Positions 43,146-53,156 of a stretch of DNA of 64,000 nt are shown one piece after another. Source of the stretch: Hyphomicrobium sp. (GTDB lineage: Bacteria; Pseudomonadota; Alphaproteobacteria; Rhizobiales; Hyphomicrobiaceae); contig RXJH01000001.1 in NCBI GenBank assembly GCA_003987725.1, forward strand, positions 124,001 to 188,000, written 5' to 3'. The first letter of the stretch is position 1, and every line of letters starts with the position of its first letter. Under the pieces are notes generated by a model. The model saw only the letters and a list, made by a program, of their open reading frames with translations, was not told the origin of the DNA and did no database searches. Both the position numbers and the translations under genes were made by a program.

Positions 43146-44011
43146 ACGCGCCTGGCGTTGCTCGCCGCATCGAGGATAACATTAGACGATTTGATCAACG
43201 CCTTGACGCGCTCCCTATCCTCGGGCGTCGCTGGATTGTAGACGACCAGTCCGAGATCCGGACGGCCGTCGACCGCAAACGCCGAATATTCGAATGACAC
43301 CTCTCCAAGGATCGGATGGCGTAGGCGCTTGACGCCGCCTCCGTGGCTAAGCACGTCGTTGTTACGCCAGAGCCTCTCGAAGTCGGGACTTATTTGAGAG
43401 AGTTCGTCGACCAACGCCGTGACTCTCGCCGTAGCTCCAGCACGAGCGATGTCGGCCCGGAAGACGCCGACGACAAATCGTGCAACGCTCTCCCAATCGA
43501 ACTGCGCGGCGCGCACATGGGGATCACCGAAGATAACGCGTAGGATGTTACGCCTCTCCGCCGGAAGCGAACCGTAGTCCGTCAGCACCGTCGCGAACGC
43601 GCGGTTCCAGGCGACGACATCCCAGGTCGCATTCTTGATCATGGCGGGACTGAACTCGAGAGCATCGACAAGACGCTGAAGGCGTGGCGTGACGCTGTCG
43701 TCGATCTGGTATCGCACCTCAGGAGGACGGCCGAGGCCGAGAATGTAAAGGTGCTCGCGTTCGGCATCGGTCAGCATCAGCGCGCGGGCGATCCGGTCGA
43801 GCACATCGGCTGATGGTGCGCCGCCCCGCCCCTGCTCCAGCCACGTGTACCAGGTCGCGCTGACGTTGGCGCGCTGTGCCACTTCCTCGCGTCTGAGGCC
43901 TGGCGTGCGGCGGCGCGTGAGCGGCAAGCCGAAGGAGGCCGGATCGAGTTTGGTCCGGCGATCGCGCAGGTAGGCACCCAACGCGCTCTCTCTCGTTTCT
44001 GATACGCTCAT
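43130..44011 (-). CDS. XRE-type HTH regulator with MmyB-like ligand domain
   Basis: A 293-residue regulator. An N-terminal HTH begins with ALGAYLRDRRTKLDP and includes LRREEVAQRANVSATWYTWL (about 41-60) and RGGAPSADVLDRIARALMLT. It is followed by an MmyB-like ligand-binding domain with VTPRLQRLVDALEFSPAMIK and WDVVAWNRAFATVL. Such regulators often control a divergently placed oxidoreductase gene; here the target would be the SDR gene at 44103. The last codons lie inside a palindromic repeat. The ligand is unknown. Confidence 0.9.
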   Translation of the reverse strand: MSVSETRESALGAYLRDRRTKLDPASFGLPLTRRRTPGLRREEVAQRANVSATWYTWLEQGRGGAPSADVLDRIARALMLTDAEREHLYILGLGRPPEVRYQIDDSVTPRLQRLVDALEFSPAMIKNATWDVVAWNRAFATVLTDYGSLPAERRNILRVIFGDPHVRAAQFDWESVARFVVGVFRADIARAGATARVTALVDELSQISPDFERLWRNNDVLSHGGGVKRLRHPILGEVSFEYSAFAVDGRPDLGLVVYNPATPEDRERVKALIKSSNVILDAASNARRVGDPA

Positions 44012-44022
44012 CCCGGTAGCAA

Positions 44023-44036
44023 TTATACCCGTATAA
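44023..44036. promoter_or_regulatory. candidate operator between the XRE regulator and the SDR gene
   Basis: TTATAC-CC-GTATAA is a perfect 6-base-arm dyad lying 12 bp from the regulator start and 67 bp from the SDR start, inside the 91-bp divergent intergenic region. This is the expected place for autoregulation and control of the SDR gene. Confidence 0.45.
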
Positions 44037-44102
44037 GCTCACTACTTTACCAGGATAAAGGCTAGCACGACTTTCCCTCCAACGTAACCAGGAGGGCATC
44101 TC

Positions 44103-44993
44103 ATGCGTGTTTTCGTAACCGGAGCGACAGGCTTTGTAGGAACTGCGGTCGTTCGGGAATTGCTCGGCGCGGGGCACCAAGTTCTGGGCCTCGCGCGCAC
44201 AGATAGAGGCGCTGCAGTGCTCTCGACGATAGGTGCCGACGTTCATCGCGGCGACCTGGAGGACCTCGACAGTCTGCGCAGAGGCGCGAAGGAAACCGAC
44301 GGCACCATCCACTGCGCTTTCATCCACGATTTCTCGAAATTCGCGGAGAACGGGCAGATCGACAAGCGCGCCATCGAGGCGATGGGCGACGTGCTGGTGG
44401 GCACGAACAAGCCCTTCATCGTCACGTCGGGAACGGGCCTCATCGCGCCAGGAGTCGTGATTACCGAAGACATGAGGCGCGAAGCCAGCGCTCACGTTCC
44501 GCGCGTGTCGGAGCAGGCGGGGCTCGCTTATGCACCGCGTGGCGTACGCGCGATGGCCATTCGCCTGCCACAAGTGCATGGCGGCGAAGGCAAGGCCGGT
44601 CTGATTACTTATCTGCTGGAAAGTGCACGCGCGAAAGGCGCGGCCGCGCTTGTTGGCGACGGCAGCGAACGCTGGGCAGCAGCGCATCGATTAGACGTTG
44701 CCCGCCTCTACAGGCTCGCATTGGAGAAGGGCACAACGGATGGCATCTATCATGCCGTTGGCGACGAAGGCGTGCCTATGCTCCAAGTCATGGAGGTGAT
44801 TGGTCGCGCTCTTAACGTGCCAGTGGTCTCGATAAAGAAGGAAGAAGCCGGCGATTATTATGGCCCGCTCGCGATGTTCGCCGGTCTCGACATGCCGGCA
44901 TCCAGCACCTTGACGCAGCAGCGGCTCGGCTGGAAGCCCACCGAGATCGGGCTCATCGCCGACATTGGTCAGCCCGGGTATTTCGCGAGTTGA
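44103..44993 (+). CDS. NAD(P)-dependent SDR (epimerase-like)
   Basis: A 296-residue extended short-chain dehydrogenase. The cofactor motif is MRVFVTGATGFVGTAVVREL at the N-terminus. The catalytic Tyr could be the one near LAYAPRGVRAMAIRLPQVHG, though a clear YxxxK is missing, as in atypical members. The C-terminal part resembles NAD-dependent epimerase/dehydratase proteins. A GGAGG-like site precedes the ATG. It is divergent from the XRE regulator, which probably controls it. The substrate is unknown. Confidence 0.85.
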   Translation: MRVFVTGATGFVGTAVVRELLGAGHQVLGLARTDRGAAVLSTIGADVHRGDLEDLDSLRRGAKETDGTIHCAFIHDFSKFAENGQIDKRAIEAMGDVLVGTNKPFIVTSGTGLIAPGVVITEDMRREASAHVPRVSEQAGLAYAPRGVRAMAIRLPQVHGGEGKAGLITYLLESARAKGAAALVGDGSERWAAAHRLDVARLYRLALEKGTTDGIYHAVGDEGVPMLQVMEVIGRALNVPVVSIKKEEAGDYYGPLAMFAGLDMPASSTLTQQRLGWKPTEIGLIADIGQPGYFAS

Positions 44994-45000
44994 AAAGAGC

Positions 45001-45046
45001 GCCGTCATCCTCGGCCACGCGCTGAAAGCACGTCGAGGATGACGGA
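45001..45046. repeat. palindromic intergenic repeat, copy B (possible bidirectional terminator)
   Basis: CCGTCATCCTCG (45002-45013) and CGAGGATGACGG (45034-45045) are perfect 12-bp inverted arms around GCCACGCGCTGAAAGCACGT. It fills the space between the convergent SDR and cysS genes. It shares its core with the repeat at 43037-43145. Placed between convergent genes, it could terminate both transcripts, though no U-tract follows either side. Confidence 0.6.
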
Positions 45047-45055
45047 ATTGGACGG

Positions 45056-46465
45056 CTAGCGCGCGATTTCCCAGGTGGTTTCGATTTCGCCGGTTTCCTT
45101 ATTTTTCTTGTCTTTGAGGGCGATACCCATGCCGGCAAGCTCGTCGCGGATGCGGTCGGATTCTGCAAAGTCTTTGCGCTTCCTCGCTTCGAGACGGGCG
45201 ATGATCAACGGCTCGACGGCCGAGGCCAGGGCTTTCGCCGTTTCGGCCAAGCGTTCATTCGCGGCTTTCAACGTGGTGCCGTCGAAGCCCAGGAAGCCCA
45301 GCGCAGCGCCGAGACTTTTGAAATCCTTGGCGGACGCGTAGCCATGAAGCTCGGCGATGGCTTTCGGCGTGTTGAGATCGTCCTCTAGGGCGTCGACGAG
45401 ATCCCGTGGCAAGCTCGTACGATCGGCGGTGTCGAGGCCTTCGTGGGAAAACCAGCCCGTCAGAATTTTCTGGCTTTCATCGAGCCCGCTCTTCGTCCAA
45501 TCGATCGGCTGGCGGTAATGCGTTCTAAGCATGTTCAGGCGAAGCACTTCGCCCGGCCAGCCCGCGACGAGCAGCTCGTGGATCGTAACGAAGTTGCCGA
45601 GGCTCTTCGACATCTTCTCGCCTTCGACCTGCAGAAAGCCGTTGTGCATCCAGACGTTGGCCATGGTTGCCGTGCCGTGGGCGCAGCGCGACTGGGCGAT
45701 CTCGTTCTCGTGATGCGGGAACGTCAGGTCGATGCCGCCGCCGTGGATGTCGAATACCGGGCCAAGCAAGGCACCGGCCATCGCGGAGCATTCGATGTGC
45801 CAGCCCGGCCGCCCCGGCACTTGAATGCCGCTCGGCGACGGCCACGCGGGCTCGCCTGGCTTCGACGGCTTCCACAAGACGAAGTCCATCGGCCCCTTCT
45901 TATAGGGCGCGACCTCTACGCGGGCGCCGGCTTCCATCTCTTCGAGCGTGCGGTTCGAAAGGCGTCCGTAATCGGGCATCGACTCGACGTCGAAGAGCAC
46001 GTGGTTTTCGGCAACGTAGGCGTGGCCGCGCTTCACCAGCGCGTTGATCAGCGAAACCATGTCCTCGCGGCCGTCCTGCCGCCGGATGAACTCGGTTGCG
46101 CGCGGCTCGTATGTCGGTTGCAACACGCCTAAGGCGGCGATGTCGGTGTGGAACTGCTTCTCGGTCGCTTCGGTGACTTTGCGGATCGCTTCGTTGAGCG
46201 GTAAGCCCGGATAATCGCGCGCTGCACGGGCGTTGATCTTGTCGTCGACGTCCGTGATGTTGCGCACGTACGTCACATGGTTAGGCCCGTAGATGTGGCG
46301 CAACAGCCGGAACAGCACGTCGAAGACAATCACGGGGCGCGCGTTGCCGATGTGGGCGTAGTCGTAAACGGTCGGGCCGCACACATACATGCGCACGTTC
46401 GATGGATCGATCGGCACGAACTCGGCCTTTTGCCGGGTCAGAGTATTGTAAAGTTTGAGCGCCAA
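45056..46465 (-). CDS. cysS: cysteinyl-tRNA synthetase
   Basis: The 469-residue enzyme charges tRNA-Cys. The HIGH motif is in [20 protein letters not shown], and the KMSKS loop is in [18 protein letters not shown]. The zinc site includes the Cys before the HIGH region and the Cys/His around [20 protein letters not shown]. The gene starts at a TTG, with AGAGGT six bases upstream and no better in-frame ATG; the resulting N-terminus ([12 protein letters not shown]) is the normal one for this family. It converges with the SDR gene across the repeat at 45001-45046. Confidence 0.95.
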   Translation of the reverse strand: MALKLYNTLTRQKAEFVPIDPSNVRMYVCGPTVYDYAHIGNARPVIVFDVLFRLLRHIYGPNHVTYVRNITDVDDKINARAARDYPGLPLNEAIRKVTEATEKQFHTDIAALGVLQPTYEPRATEFIRRQDGREDMVSLINALVKRGHAYVAENHVLFDVESMPDYGRLSNRTLEEMEAGARVEVAPYKKGPMDFVLWKPSKPGEPAWPSPSGIQVPGRPGWHIECSAMAGALLGPVFDIHGGGIDLTFPHHENEIAQSRCAHGTATMANVWMHNGFLQVEGEKMSKSLGNFVTIHELLVAGWPGEVLRLNMLRTHYRQPIDWTKSGLDESQKILTGWFSHEGLDTADRTSLPRDLVDALEDDLNTPKAIAELHGYASAKDFKSLGAALGFLGFDGTTLKAANERLAETAKALASAVEPLIIARLEARKRKDFAESDRIRDELAGMGIALKDKKNKETGEIETTWEIAR

Positions 46466-46754
46466 ACTGGACCTCTCGCGTCGCCTGTCATCTGCAATAT
46501 CGAACGGAAGATATTCCGGTACCCTGAATATGCCATAGCCGCCAACGGCGCCATCAGGCGTGGCCGCGCGTTTGGCGCGTCTTCACTCCCCCGTCAAGCG
46601 GGCCTCAAGGTTCTGAAACCCCTTGTAAAATGCTTGACGTCGCAATTGCTCCGCATTGACCCGCTAGCAAATCGCTGCTTAGGCTTCGGAAAGCACTGCT
46701 TCGCATGCCTTCATACGGAGCGCGAAAGTCGTCAAGGGGCGTCGGGGAATAGGC

Positions 46755-48041
46755 GTGAGCCAAGGGAAATCTTTCAATATCGCCTTCCGCCGGTTGCTGC
46801 TCGTGCTGGCGATGATGCTTGGCGCCCTGTTTTTGGCGACGGAAGTGGCTTCGGCGCAAAGCTGGTGGCCCTTCGGAGGCGGCGGCGGCCACGATGAGGA
46901 AGACCGGGGAGGCGGACCGCCTGTCCCGCAGGAGCCGGTCTATCGGCAGCCCGGACCGGCGCAGGCGCCACCGCCGTATCCGTCGCAAGCACCATATCCC
47001 GCTCAGCCGTATTCCGGGCAGTCGCAGTACCCGGGCACTCCGGCGGCACCGGCTTCGCCCGGCGCTCCTGGCGCGCCCGGAGTTCCAGGGGCTCCCGCCC
47101 AACCGGCGTCGAACTGGTCCGCGAAAAATCCGATCTGCTATCAGCTCGAGCAGCGGCTCGTGCAGGAAGGCCAGAAGAGCGGTCAATCGCAGAACGATCT
47201 GCCGCGAATCGAAAATGAAATCCGGCAACTCGAACGGGTCGTCGATCAGAACAATTCTCAGCTCGACCGTGGTTGCTACGAATATTTCCTGTTCACCAAG
47301 TCGCTGAAGAACACCCCGCAGTGCAAGGACCTGGCACGGCAGCTCGACGGTACGAAACGGCGGCTCGCCGATCTCGATGCGCGGCGCCGGGATATTCTGG
47401 GTTCGGCAGGACGGTCCTATCAGGACGACATCATCCGCGAGCTGGCGCGCAACAACTGCGGCGCCAACTACGTCGACATGGCGCGCCGGAGCAGTGGTGG
47501 CGGAGGGATGTGGGAAGACGAGGAATCGAGCGGCGGCAACGTGTGGAACCCGCAGGCGGCCAACGGCGCGCAGACCTACCGGACGCTGTGCGTTCGTCTT
47601 TGCGACGGCTTCTATTTCCCGGTGAGCTTCTCGACGCTGCCCAGCCATTTCTCGCAGGACGCCGACGCATGCACGTCGAAATGCGCGGCACCGACGGAGT
47701 TGTATTACTATCCAAATCCGGGCGGCACCGTCGAGCAATCGGTCGCGCTCAGGTCGCAAGAGCCGTACACGCGTTTGAAGTTCGCCTTCCGCTACCGGAA
47801 GGAATACGTGAACGGCTGCTCGTGCAAGACTGCCGAATACGTACCCCCGCCGGATGCTGCGCAGCCGGACAAGAAGGCCGAGGGGGCCGCGCCTGGAGCG
47901 CAGGCGCCAGGGCGCCGTGCGGAAGGCGGTAGTTTGACGGCAATCACCACGGGTTCGACCTCTCAGCGCTCGGCGACGCCTACCGCGGCTCAGCCGGAGA
48001 GTTCGGTCGGCGGTTGGCAGACCGAGGCCCAGCCGCAGTAG
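46755..48041 (+). CDS. DUF2865 domain-containing exported protein
   Basis: A 428-residue secreted protein with a signal peptide (LLLVLAMMLGALFLATEVASA), then a Pro/Gln/Gly-rich low-complexity linker (about residues 35-115). A predicted coiled coil follows near ENEIRQLERVVDQNNSQLDR, and then the Cys-rich DUF2865 domain with CVRLCDGFYFPVSFSTLPSH and FRYRKEYVNGCSCKTAEYVP. The family is typical of Hyphomicrobiales and its role is unknown. It starts at a GTG with GGGGA upstream. The many Cys in the domain suggest disulfides in the periplasm. Confidence 0.85.
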   Translation: MSQGKSFNIAFRRLLLVLAMMLGALFLATEVASAQSWWPFGGGGGHDEEDRGGGPPVPQEPVYRQPGPAQAPPPYPSQAPYPAQPYSGQSQYPGTPAAPASPGAPGAPGVPGAPAQPASNWSAKNPICYQLEQRLVQEGQKSGQSQNDLPRIENEIRQLERVVDQNNSQLDRGCYEYFLFTKSLKNTPQCKDLARQLDGTKRRLADLDARRRDILGSAGRSYQDDIIRELARNNCGANYVDMARRSSGGGGMWEDEESSGGNVWNPQAANGAQTYRTLCVRLCDGFYFPVSFSTLPSHFSQDADACTSKCAAPTELYYYPNPGGTVEQSVALRSQEPYTRLKFAFRYRKEYVNGCSCKTAEYVPPPDAAQPDKKAEGAAPGAQAPGRRAEGGSLTAITTGSTSQRSATPTAAQPESSVGGWQTEAQPQ

Positions 48042-48053
48042 TCGGGGCGCGTG

Positions 48054-49424
48054 TCATGCGCGTTTGCCTTCGAGGCGGGCGAGGACGCGGTCGCGGCCCA
48101 TCAAGGGCAAAAGCGTCTTGAGTTCAGGACCGGCTTCGCGGCCCGTGAGCGCAAGGCGGAGCGGATGGAACAGCGCCCTGCCCTTAGCGCCGGTCTTGGC
48201 TTTCACCGCGTTCGTCCATTCCGACCAGGTGCTCTCGCTCCAGGGGGTTACCGGCAAGACCTCCGTGGCGGCGACGGTCAATTTCGAATCCTCGATGATG
48301 GGTTCGATGTCGCCCGCGACGACGTCCCACCAGATGCGCACGTCGGCGAAGATCTCGAGATTTCCGCGCACGGCGTTCCAGAACTCCTCACGACCTTCGA
48401 TGCCGAGTGCGCGCAGCCGTTCGGCGACGCTCACGTAATCCAGCGTGTGGAGCAGCTTGCCGTTCAGCACTTTCAGTTCGGCAACGTCGAAACGTCCTGG
48501 CGCTGTCGAAATCTTCGCGAAGTCGAGTTTCGCCGCGAGTTCGTCGCGTGAATGAAACGGCTCTATTGCATCCGACGTGCCGACCAGGGCGGCATGGCAG
48601 AGAACGGCCATCGGCTCCAGGCCTTCGTCGCGGAAGCTTTGGATGGAGAGCGCGCCGAGTCGCTTCGACAGCGCCTGTCCGTCGGCGCCAACCAGCAGCG
48701 AGTGATGTCCGAATGCCGGCGGCGTTCCGCCCGCCGCTTCGAAGATCGCGAGCTGGACGCCGGTATTCGTGACGTGATCCTCACCGCGCACGATGTGCGT
48801 GATGCCGAAGTCGATGTCGTCGACGACGCTGGTAAACGTGTAGAGGAACGTGCCATCGCCGCGGATCAGCACGGGATCCGACAGGGAGCCGAGATCGACC
48901 GTTTGATCGCCGCGGATCAGATCGTTCCAGCTGATGAGGGTCGGCTCCGGTGCGAGGCCACGTCCCGCCGCTGTGTTCGGCAGGCGAAAGCGCCAATGGG
49001 GCGTCTGACCGGCTGCGAGCTTCGCGTCGATTTCTTCCTTTGTGAGCTTCAGTGCGGCGCGGTCGTAGATGGGCGGACGATGCATCGCGAGCTGGCGCTT
49101 GCGGCGGCGGTCAAGCTCCTCCTCGGTTTCGAAGCAAGGATAGAGCGCTCCGCTCGCCTTGAGCGCGCTGGCGGCTTCTTCGTAGCGTGCCGTCCTATCC
49201 TGCTGGCGAGCGAAATCGTTCCAGGTGAGGCCGAGCCATGTCAGGTCGTCGCGGATCGCCTCTGCGAATTCCTGGGTGGAGCGCGCGGTGTCGGTATCGT
49301 CGAGGCGAAGCAGGAAGCTGCCGCCGTGCTTTCTGGCGAAAAGCCAATTCAGCGCCGCTGTCCGGATATTGCCGATGTGGAGCCGCCCTGTTGGGCTCGG
49401 TGCGAAGCGGACGCGGGGTGTCAT
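48054..49424 (-). CDS. gltX: glutamyl-tRNA synthetase
   Basis: This 456-residue class I synthetase has the signature RFAPSPTGRLHIGNIRTAAL (HIGH motif) and the KMSKS-like ADGQALSKRLGAL. Charging tRNA-Glu, and in many alphaproteobacteria also mis-charging tRNA-Gln for the GatCAB route, is its role. The insert domain carries TPHWRFRLPNTAAGRGL. Alphaproteobacteria often carry two GltX copies, one of which may specialise in tRNA-Gln, and this one cannot be assigned from sequence alone. It is convergent with the DUF2865 gene with 12 bp between stops. Confidence 0.93.
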   Translation of the reverse strand: MTPRVRFAPSPTGRLHIGNIRTAALNWLFARKHGGSFLLRLDDTDTARSTQEFAEAIRDDLTWLGLTWNDFARQQDRTARYEEAASALKASGALYPCFETEEELDRRRKRQLAMHRPPIYDRAALKLTKEEIDAKLAAGQTPHWRFRLPNTAAGRGLAPEPTLISWNDLIRGDQTVDLGSLSDPVLIRGDGTFLYTFTSVVDDIDFGITHIVRGEDHVTNTGVQLAIFEAAGGTPPAFGHHSLLVGADGQALSKRLGALSIQSFRDEGLEPMAVLCHAALVGTSDAIEPFHSRDELAAKLDFAKISTAPGRFDVAELKVLNGKLLHTLDYVSVAERLRALGIEGREEFWNAVRGNLEIFADVRIWWDVVAGDIEPIIEDSKLTVAATEVLPVTPWSESTWSEWTNAVKAKTGAKGRALFHPLRLALTGREAGPELKTLLPLMGRDRVLARLEGKRA

Positions 49425-49543
49425 GTCTAGCCTTTAAGAGATTCAGGTGCCGCACCCTACTTCGTGCCGGATCAAACGCAAGGCATGCCCCGTCACGGCA
49501 GCCGCAGCTTGCTGTCGGGTAAAGTTAGGGGTCTGCGGCGCGC

Positions 49544-51292
49544 CTAGCTTTTGTTTTCGCTGAGCGCCGAAGCCTTGGAGGCACGAACCGGTTCGGCGTC
49601 GGGGAGAGCCGTTTCATCCGTTGGCGCCGCGACGTTCTCCCGGAACCTGTTGGTAATGGGATAGCGGCGATCGCGGCCGAAGTTGCGGGCCGAAATCTTG
49701 ACGCCGGGCGCAGCCTGACGGCGTTTGTACTCGGCGAGGTAGAGCAGACGTTCGACCTTCTTGACCGTTTCGACGGCGTGGCCGCGGGCAACTACGTCCG
49801 TGACCGGCATTTCCTTCTCGACGAGGCATTTCAGAATGTCATCAAGCGCCTCATAGGGCGGGAGCGAGTCCTGGTCCGTCTGGTTGGCGCGAAGCTCCGC
49901 CGTCGGTGCTTTTGTCAGAATGCGCTGCGGAATGACGATGCCGGATGGACCGAGCGCGCCTTCAGGCACATTCGCGTTGCGCCAGCGCGCGAGATCGTAG
50001 ACCTCGGTCTTGTAGAGATCCTTGATCGGGTTGAAGCCGCCGTTCATGTCACCGTAGAGCGTGGCGTAGCCGACGGACATTTCGCTCTTGTTGCCGGTGG
50101 TGACGACCATGCCGCCGTACTTGTTCGACACCGCCATCAGGATGGTGCCGCGCACGCGGCTCTGCATGTTCTCTTCGGTGATGTCGGCGTTGGTGCCAGC
50201 GAAGAGATCCTTCAGACTCCAGGTCAGTCCGGCAACGGTCGGCTCGATCGAGACCTTGTCGTAGCGGATGCCGAGAGCTTTCGCGCAAGCGGCCGCATCC
50301 TGCAGGCTTTCGTCGGACGTGAACTTCGACGGCAGCATGATTGCGTGGACGCGCGCGGCTCCCAGTGCATCGACCGCTATGGCCGCGACGAGCGCGGAAT
50401 CGATACCGCCGGAAAGACCGAGCACGACGCCCGGAAATTTATTCTTGTCGACGTAGTCCTTGAGCCCGAGTACGCAGGCCTGATAGGCGGATGCCGGACC
50501 TTCCGGAAGCTTTGCAATCTCGCCCTTCTCGCACCGCCATCCGGCAGCGGATTTCGTCCATTCGGTCAAGACAATCGCTTCGCGCCATGCGGGAAGCTGC
50601 ACAGCGAGCGTATGGTCGGCGTTGATCACGAAAGACGCGCCGTCGAACACCAGTTCGTCCTGGCCGCCGACCTGATTGAGGTAAGCGAGCGGGAGACCGC
50701 TTTCGGTTACGCGCGCGACGGCAACGTTCATGCGGTTGTCGGGCTTTGGCCAATCGAACGGCGAGCCGTTTGGCGAAATCAAAATTTCAGCGCCAGTCTC
50801 GGCGAGCGTTTCGACGACTTCCGAACCCCAGATATCTTCGCAGATCGGTACGCCGATGCGGACGCCACGCACATTCAGCGGGCCCGGCATCGGTCCGGCA
50901 GCGAACACGCGCTTCTCGTCGAAGACACCATAGTTCGGCAAATCGACTTTCAGCGTCCTGGCCTGAATTCGACCGCCATCGAGCAGAGCAACGGCGTTAT
51001 AGACCTTGCCCTCCTCATTCCAGATCGCGCCGATGAGCATCGCGGGGCCGTCAGCGCAGGTCTTGGCCAGCCATTCGAGCCGCTCGCGCGTCGCCTGCTG
51101 GAACGCGGGTTTCAGCACGAGGTCTTCGGGTGGGTAGCCGTTAAGGAAAAGCTCGGAGAACACGACGACGTCCGCGCCGAGTTCCTTGGCACGTGCATGG
51201 GCAGTAGCTGCCAGCTCGGCGTTGCCATGCAAATCCCCGACAATGGGGTTGAGCTGCACGAGGGCGATCTTGAGCGAGAGAGGTGTGGTCAT
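49544..51292 (-). CDS. nadE: glutamine-dependent NAD+ synthetase
   Basis: This 582-residue two-domain enzyme makes NAD+ from deamido-NAD+. The N-terminal nitrilase-type glutaminase has the Glu-Lys-Cys triad: Glu in VVVFSELFLNGYPPED, Lys in TLKVDLPNYGVFDEKR and Cys in IGVPICEDIWGSE. The C-terminal synthetase has the ATP pyrophosphate loop LGLSGGIDSALVAAIAVDAL. The C-terminal tail after about residue 545 (VAAPTDETALPDAEP) is a low-complexity extension. The gene is 119 bp upstream of gltX on the same strand. Confidence 0.94.
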   Translation of the reverse strand: MTTPLSLKIALVQLNPIVGDLHGNAELAATAHARAKELGADVVVFSELFLNGYPPEDLVLKPAFQQATRERLEWLAKTCADGPAMLIGAIWNEEGKVYNAVALLDGGRIQARTLKVDLPNYGVFDEKRVFAAGPMPGPLNVRGVRIGVPICEDIWGSEVVETLAETGAEILISPNGSPFDWPKPDNRMNVAVARVTESGLPLAYLNQVGGQDELVFDGASFVINADHTLAVQLPAWREAIVLTEWTKSAAGWRCEKGEIAKLPEGPASAYQACVLGLKDYVDKNKFPGVVLGLSGGIDSALVAAIAVDALGAARVHAIMLPSKFTSDESLQDAAACAKALGIRYDKVSIEPTVAGLTWSLKDLFAGTNADITEENMQSRVRGTILMAVSNKYGGMVVTTGNKSEMSVGYATLYGDMNGGFNPIKDLYKTEVYDLARWRNANVPEGALGPSGIVIPQRILTKAPTAELRANQTDQDSLPPYEALDDILKCLVEKEMPVTDVVARGHAVETVKKVERLLYLAEYKRRQAAPGVKISARNFGRDRRYPITNRFRENVAAPTDETALPDAEPVRASKASALSENKS

Positions 51293-51360
51293 TCCCGCTA
51301 TTTAGAGCGCACCGCAACAGAGGTCCAGGACCACACCGCATTCAGGCTGGTGTACCGCGC

Positions 51361-51534
51361 TCAATCGTTATCGTCGTCACATGGGACCGGGAATTCAACG
51401 TCGGGGTCCCAGCAGATTTCGCTGGCATGTACGCGGGAATTGACAGGCACCGTCAGCGCGGACTTCGACACGACGGACACTCCCACGAGGCAAGCCAGGA
51501 CCAAGGAAAGATGTACTCGCATGGCTGCAACCAT
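51361..51534 (-). CDS. small possible secreted peptide
   Basis: A 57-residue open frame in the 319-bp gap between nadE and the DAHP synthase gene. It has a hydrophobic N-terminal stretch MRVHLSLVLACLVGVSVVSK (from an internal Met) like a signal peptide, and a short acidic tail with two Cys (CWDPDVEFPVPCDDDND). No strong ribosome-binding site is seen, and it begins just after the terminator of the DAHP synthase gene. It may be real, but it could be a chance open frame. Confidence 0.35.
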   Translation of the reverse strand: MVAAMRVHLSLVLACLVGVSVVSKSALTVPVNSRVHASEICWDPDVEFPVPCDDDND

Positions 51535-51547
51535 CCGGTAAAACCGA

Positions 51548-51577
51548 AATGGCGGCCCGCAAGCGCAGGCCGCCATT
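51548..51577 (-). terminator. Rho-independent terminator of the DAHP synthase gene
   Basis: AATGGCGGCC (51548-51557) and GGCCGCCATT (51568-51577) form a perfect 10-bp stem with a 10-base loop. On the minus strand the stem is followed by TCGGTTTTACC, giving a short U-run. It lies 35 bp downstream of the leftward DAHP synthase stop. Confidence 0.6.
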
Positions 51578-51611
51578 CAGTATATAGTCATCCGCGACCG
51601 GCGGGAAATCC

Positions 51612-53015
51612 CTAGGCGATCAGCGTTTTCGGCTCCGGCCGGCCTTCGGCATCGCGCTCTTTCTTCAGTTGTTCGGCAACGAGGAAAGCCAGCTCCAGCG
51701 CCTGGTCGGCGTTGAGGCGGGGATCGCAATGCGTATGGTAGCGGTCCGATAGATCCTGCTCGGAAATTGCGGTCGCGCCGCCCGTGCATTCGGTGACGTT
51801 CTGACCAGTCATCTCGACGTGGATGCCGCCCGCGTGCGTTCCCTCGGCGCGATGCACCTCGAAGAAAGACAGACTTTCTTTCAAAATGCGATCGAATGGG
51901 CGCGTCTTGTAGCCGTTGACGGCGGAGATCGTGTTGCCGTGCATCGGGTCGCAAGACCAGACGACGGAACGGCCGGCCTTTTTCACCGCGCGGACGAGTT
52001 TCGGCAGGTGCGCCTCGACCTTGTCGAAGCCGAACCGGCAGATGAGCGTCAGGCGGCCGGGCTCGTCCTTCGGATTGAGAAGGTCGATCAGGCGCAACAG
52101 GCCGTCGGCGTCGAGCGATGGGCCGCACTTCAAACCGATCGGATTCTTGATGCCGCGGCAGTACTCGATATGGGCGTGATCGGGCTGGCGCGTTCTGTCG
52201 CCGATCCAGATCATATGGCCGCTCGTCGCGTACCAATCACCGCTGGTCGAATCCTTGCGCGTCAGTGCCTGCTCGTAACCGAGAAGCAGCGCTTCGTGGC
52301 TGGTGTAGAAGCTCGTCGTGCGCAATTGCGAGGTGTTATCCGACGTGATTCCGCAGGCGCGCATGAACTGCAGCGTCTCGGCAATGCGATCGGCGATCTC
52401 CTGATAGCGATGTCCCTGCGGGCTATCCTTCACGAAACCCATGTTCCACTGGTGCACGCGCTCGAGGTCGGCATAGCCGCCCGTTGCGAAGGCGCGGATC
52501 AGGTTCAGCGTCGCCGCAGATTGGCGATAGGCTTCGAGCTGACGAACGGGATCGGGAATGCGGGCTTCCGGCGTGAATTCTGGGCCATTGATGATGTCGC
52601 CGCGGTAGCTCGGCAGTTCCTGGCCGTCCTTTTTCTCGGTCGGCGAAGACCGCGGCTTCGCGAATTGCCCGGCGATGCGGCCAACCTTCGTGACGGGTTC
52701 ACCGCCGGCGTACGTCAGCACGACCGCCATCTGGAGGAAGACGCGGAAGAAATCGCGGATGTTGTCGGCGCGATGCTCGGCAAAGCTCTCGGCGCAGTCG
52801 CCGCCCTGGAGCAAGAACCCGGTGCCTCCGGCGATGCCGGCAAGCTGCTTCTTCAGCTCACGCGCTTCACCAGCAAATACCAGCGGCGGGAACGTCGCGA
52901 GCTTCGCTTCCGCATCGGCCAAGGCCTTCGCATCGGGATAATCCGGCACCTGCAGGATCGGCTTGCTGCGCCAGGTGTCCGGTGACCATTTTTCGACTTG
53001 GGCGTTCGACGCCAT
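51612..53015 (-). CDS. class II 3-deoxy-7-phosphoheptulonate synthase (DAHP synthase)
   Basis: The 467-residue enzyme condenses phosphoenolpyruvate with erythrose 4-phosphate in the first step of aromatic amino acid synthesis. Type II motifs are [20 protein letters not shown] (about 70-89), [13 protein letters not shown] and [20 protein letters not shown], with the metal-binding Cys and His residues conserved. The start at ATG 53015 has an AGGAG site; the upstream frame lacks homology. It stands alone with its own terminator. Confidence 0.95.
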   Translation of the reverse strand: MASNAQVEKWSPDTWRSKPILQVPDYPDAKALADAEAKLATFPPLVFAGEARELKKQLAGIAGGTGFLLQGGDCAESFAEHRADNIRDFFRVFLQMAVVLTYAGGEPVTKVGRIAGQFAKPRSSPTEKKDGQELPSYRGDIINGPEFTPEARIPDPVRQLEAYRQSAATLNLIRAFATGGYADLERVHQWNMGFVKDSPQGHRYQEIADRIAETLQFMRACGITSDNTSQLRTTSFYTSHEALLLGYEQALTRKDSTSGDWYATSGHMIWIGDRTRQPDHAHIEYCRGIKNPIGLKCGPSLDADGLLRLIDLLNPKDEPGRLTLICRFGFDKVEAHLPKLVRAVKKAGRSVVWSCDPMHGNTISAVNGYKTRPFDRILKESLSFFEVHRAEGTHAGGIHVEMTGQNVTECTGGATAISEQDLSDRYHTHCDPRLNADQALELAFLVAEQLKKERDAEGRPEPKTLIA

Positions 53016-53156
53016 AGTAAGGTAAACTCCTGAAGAGCACATATGAGGCGCATGCCCGGAGACGGCGCCTTTTATGGCTCTGTGGCATATTATCTCGGGG
53101 CTTATAGGAGATATCGGCAGGCAATGCCAGCGCCTCAAGCCCCCGCTTTTACCCGC

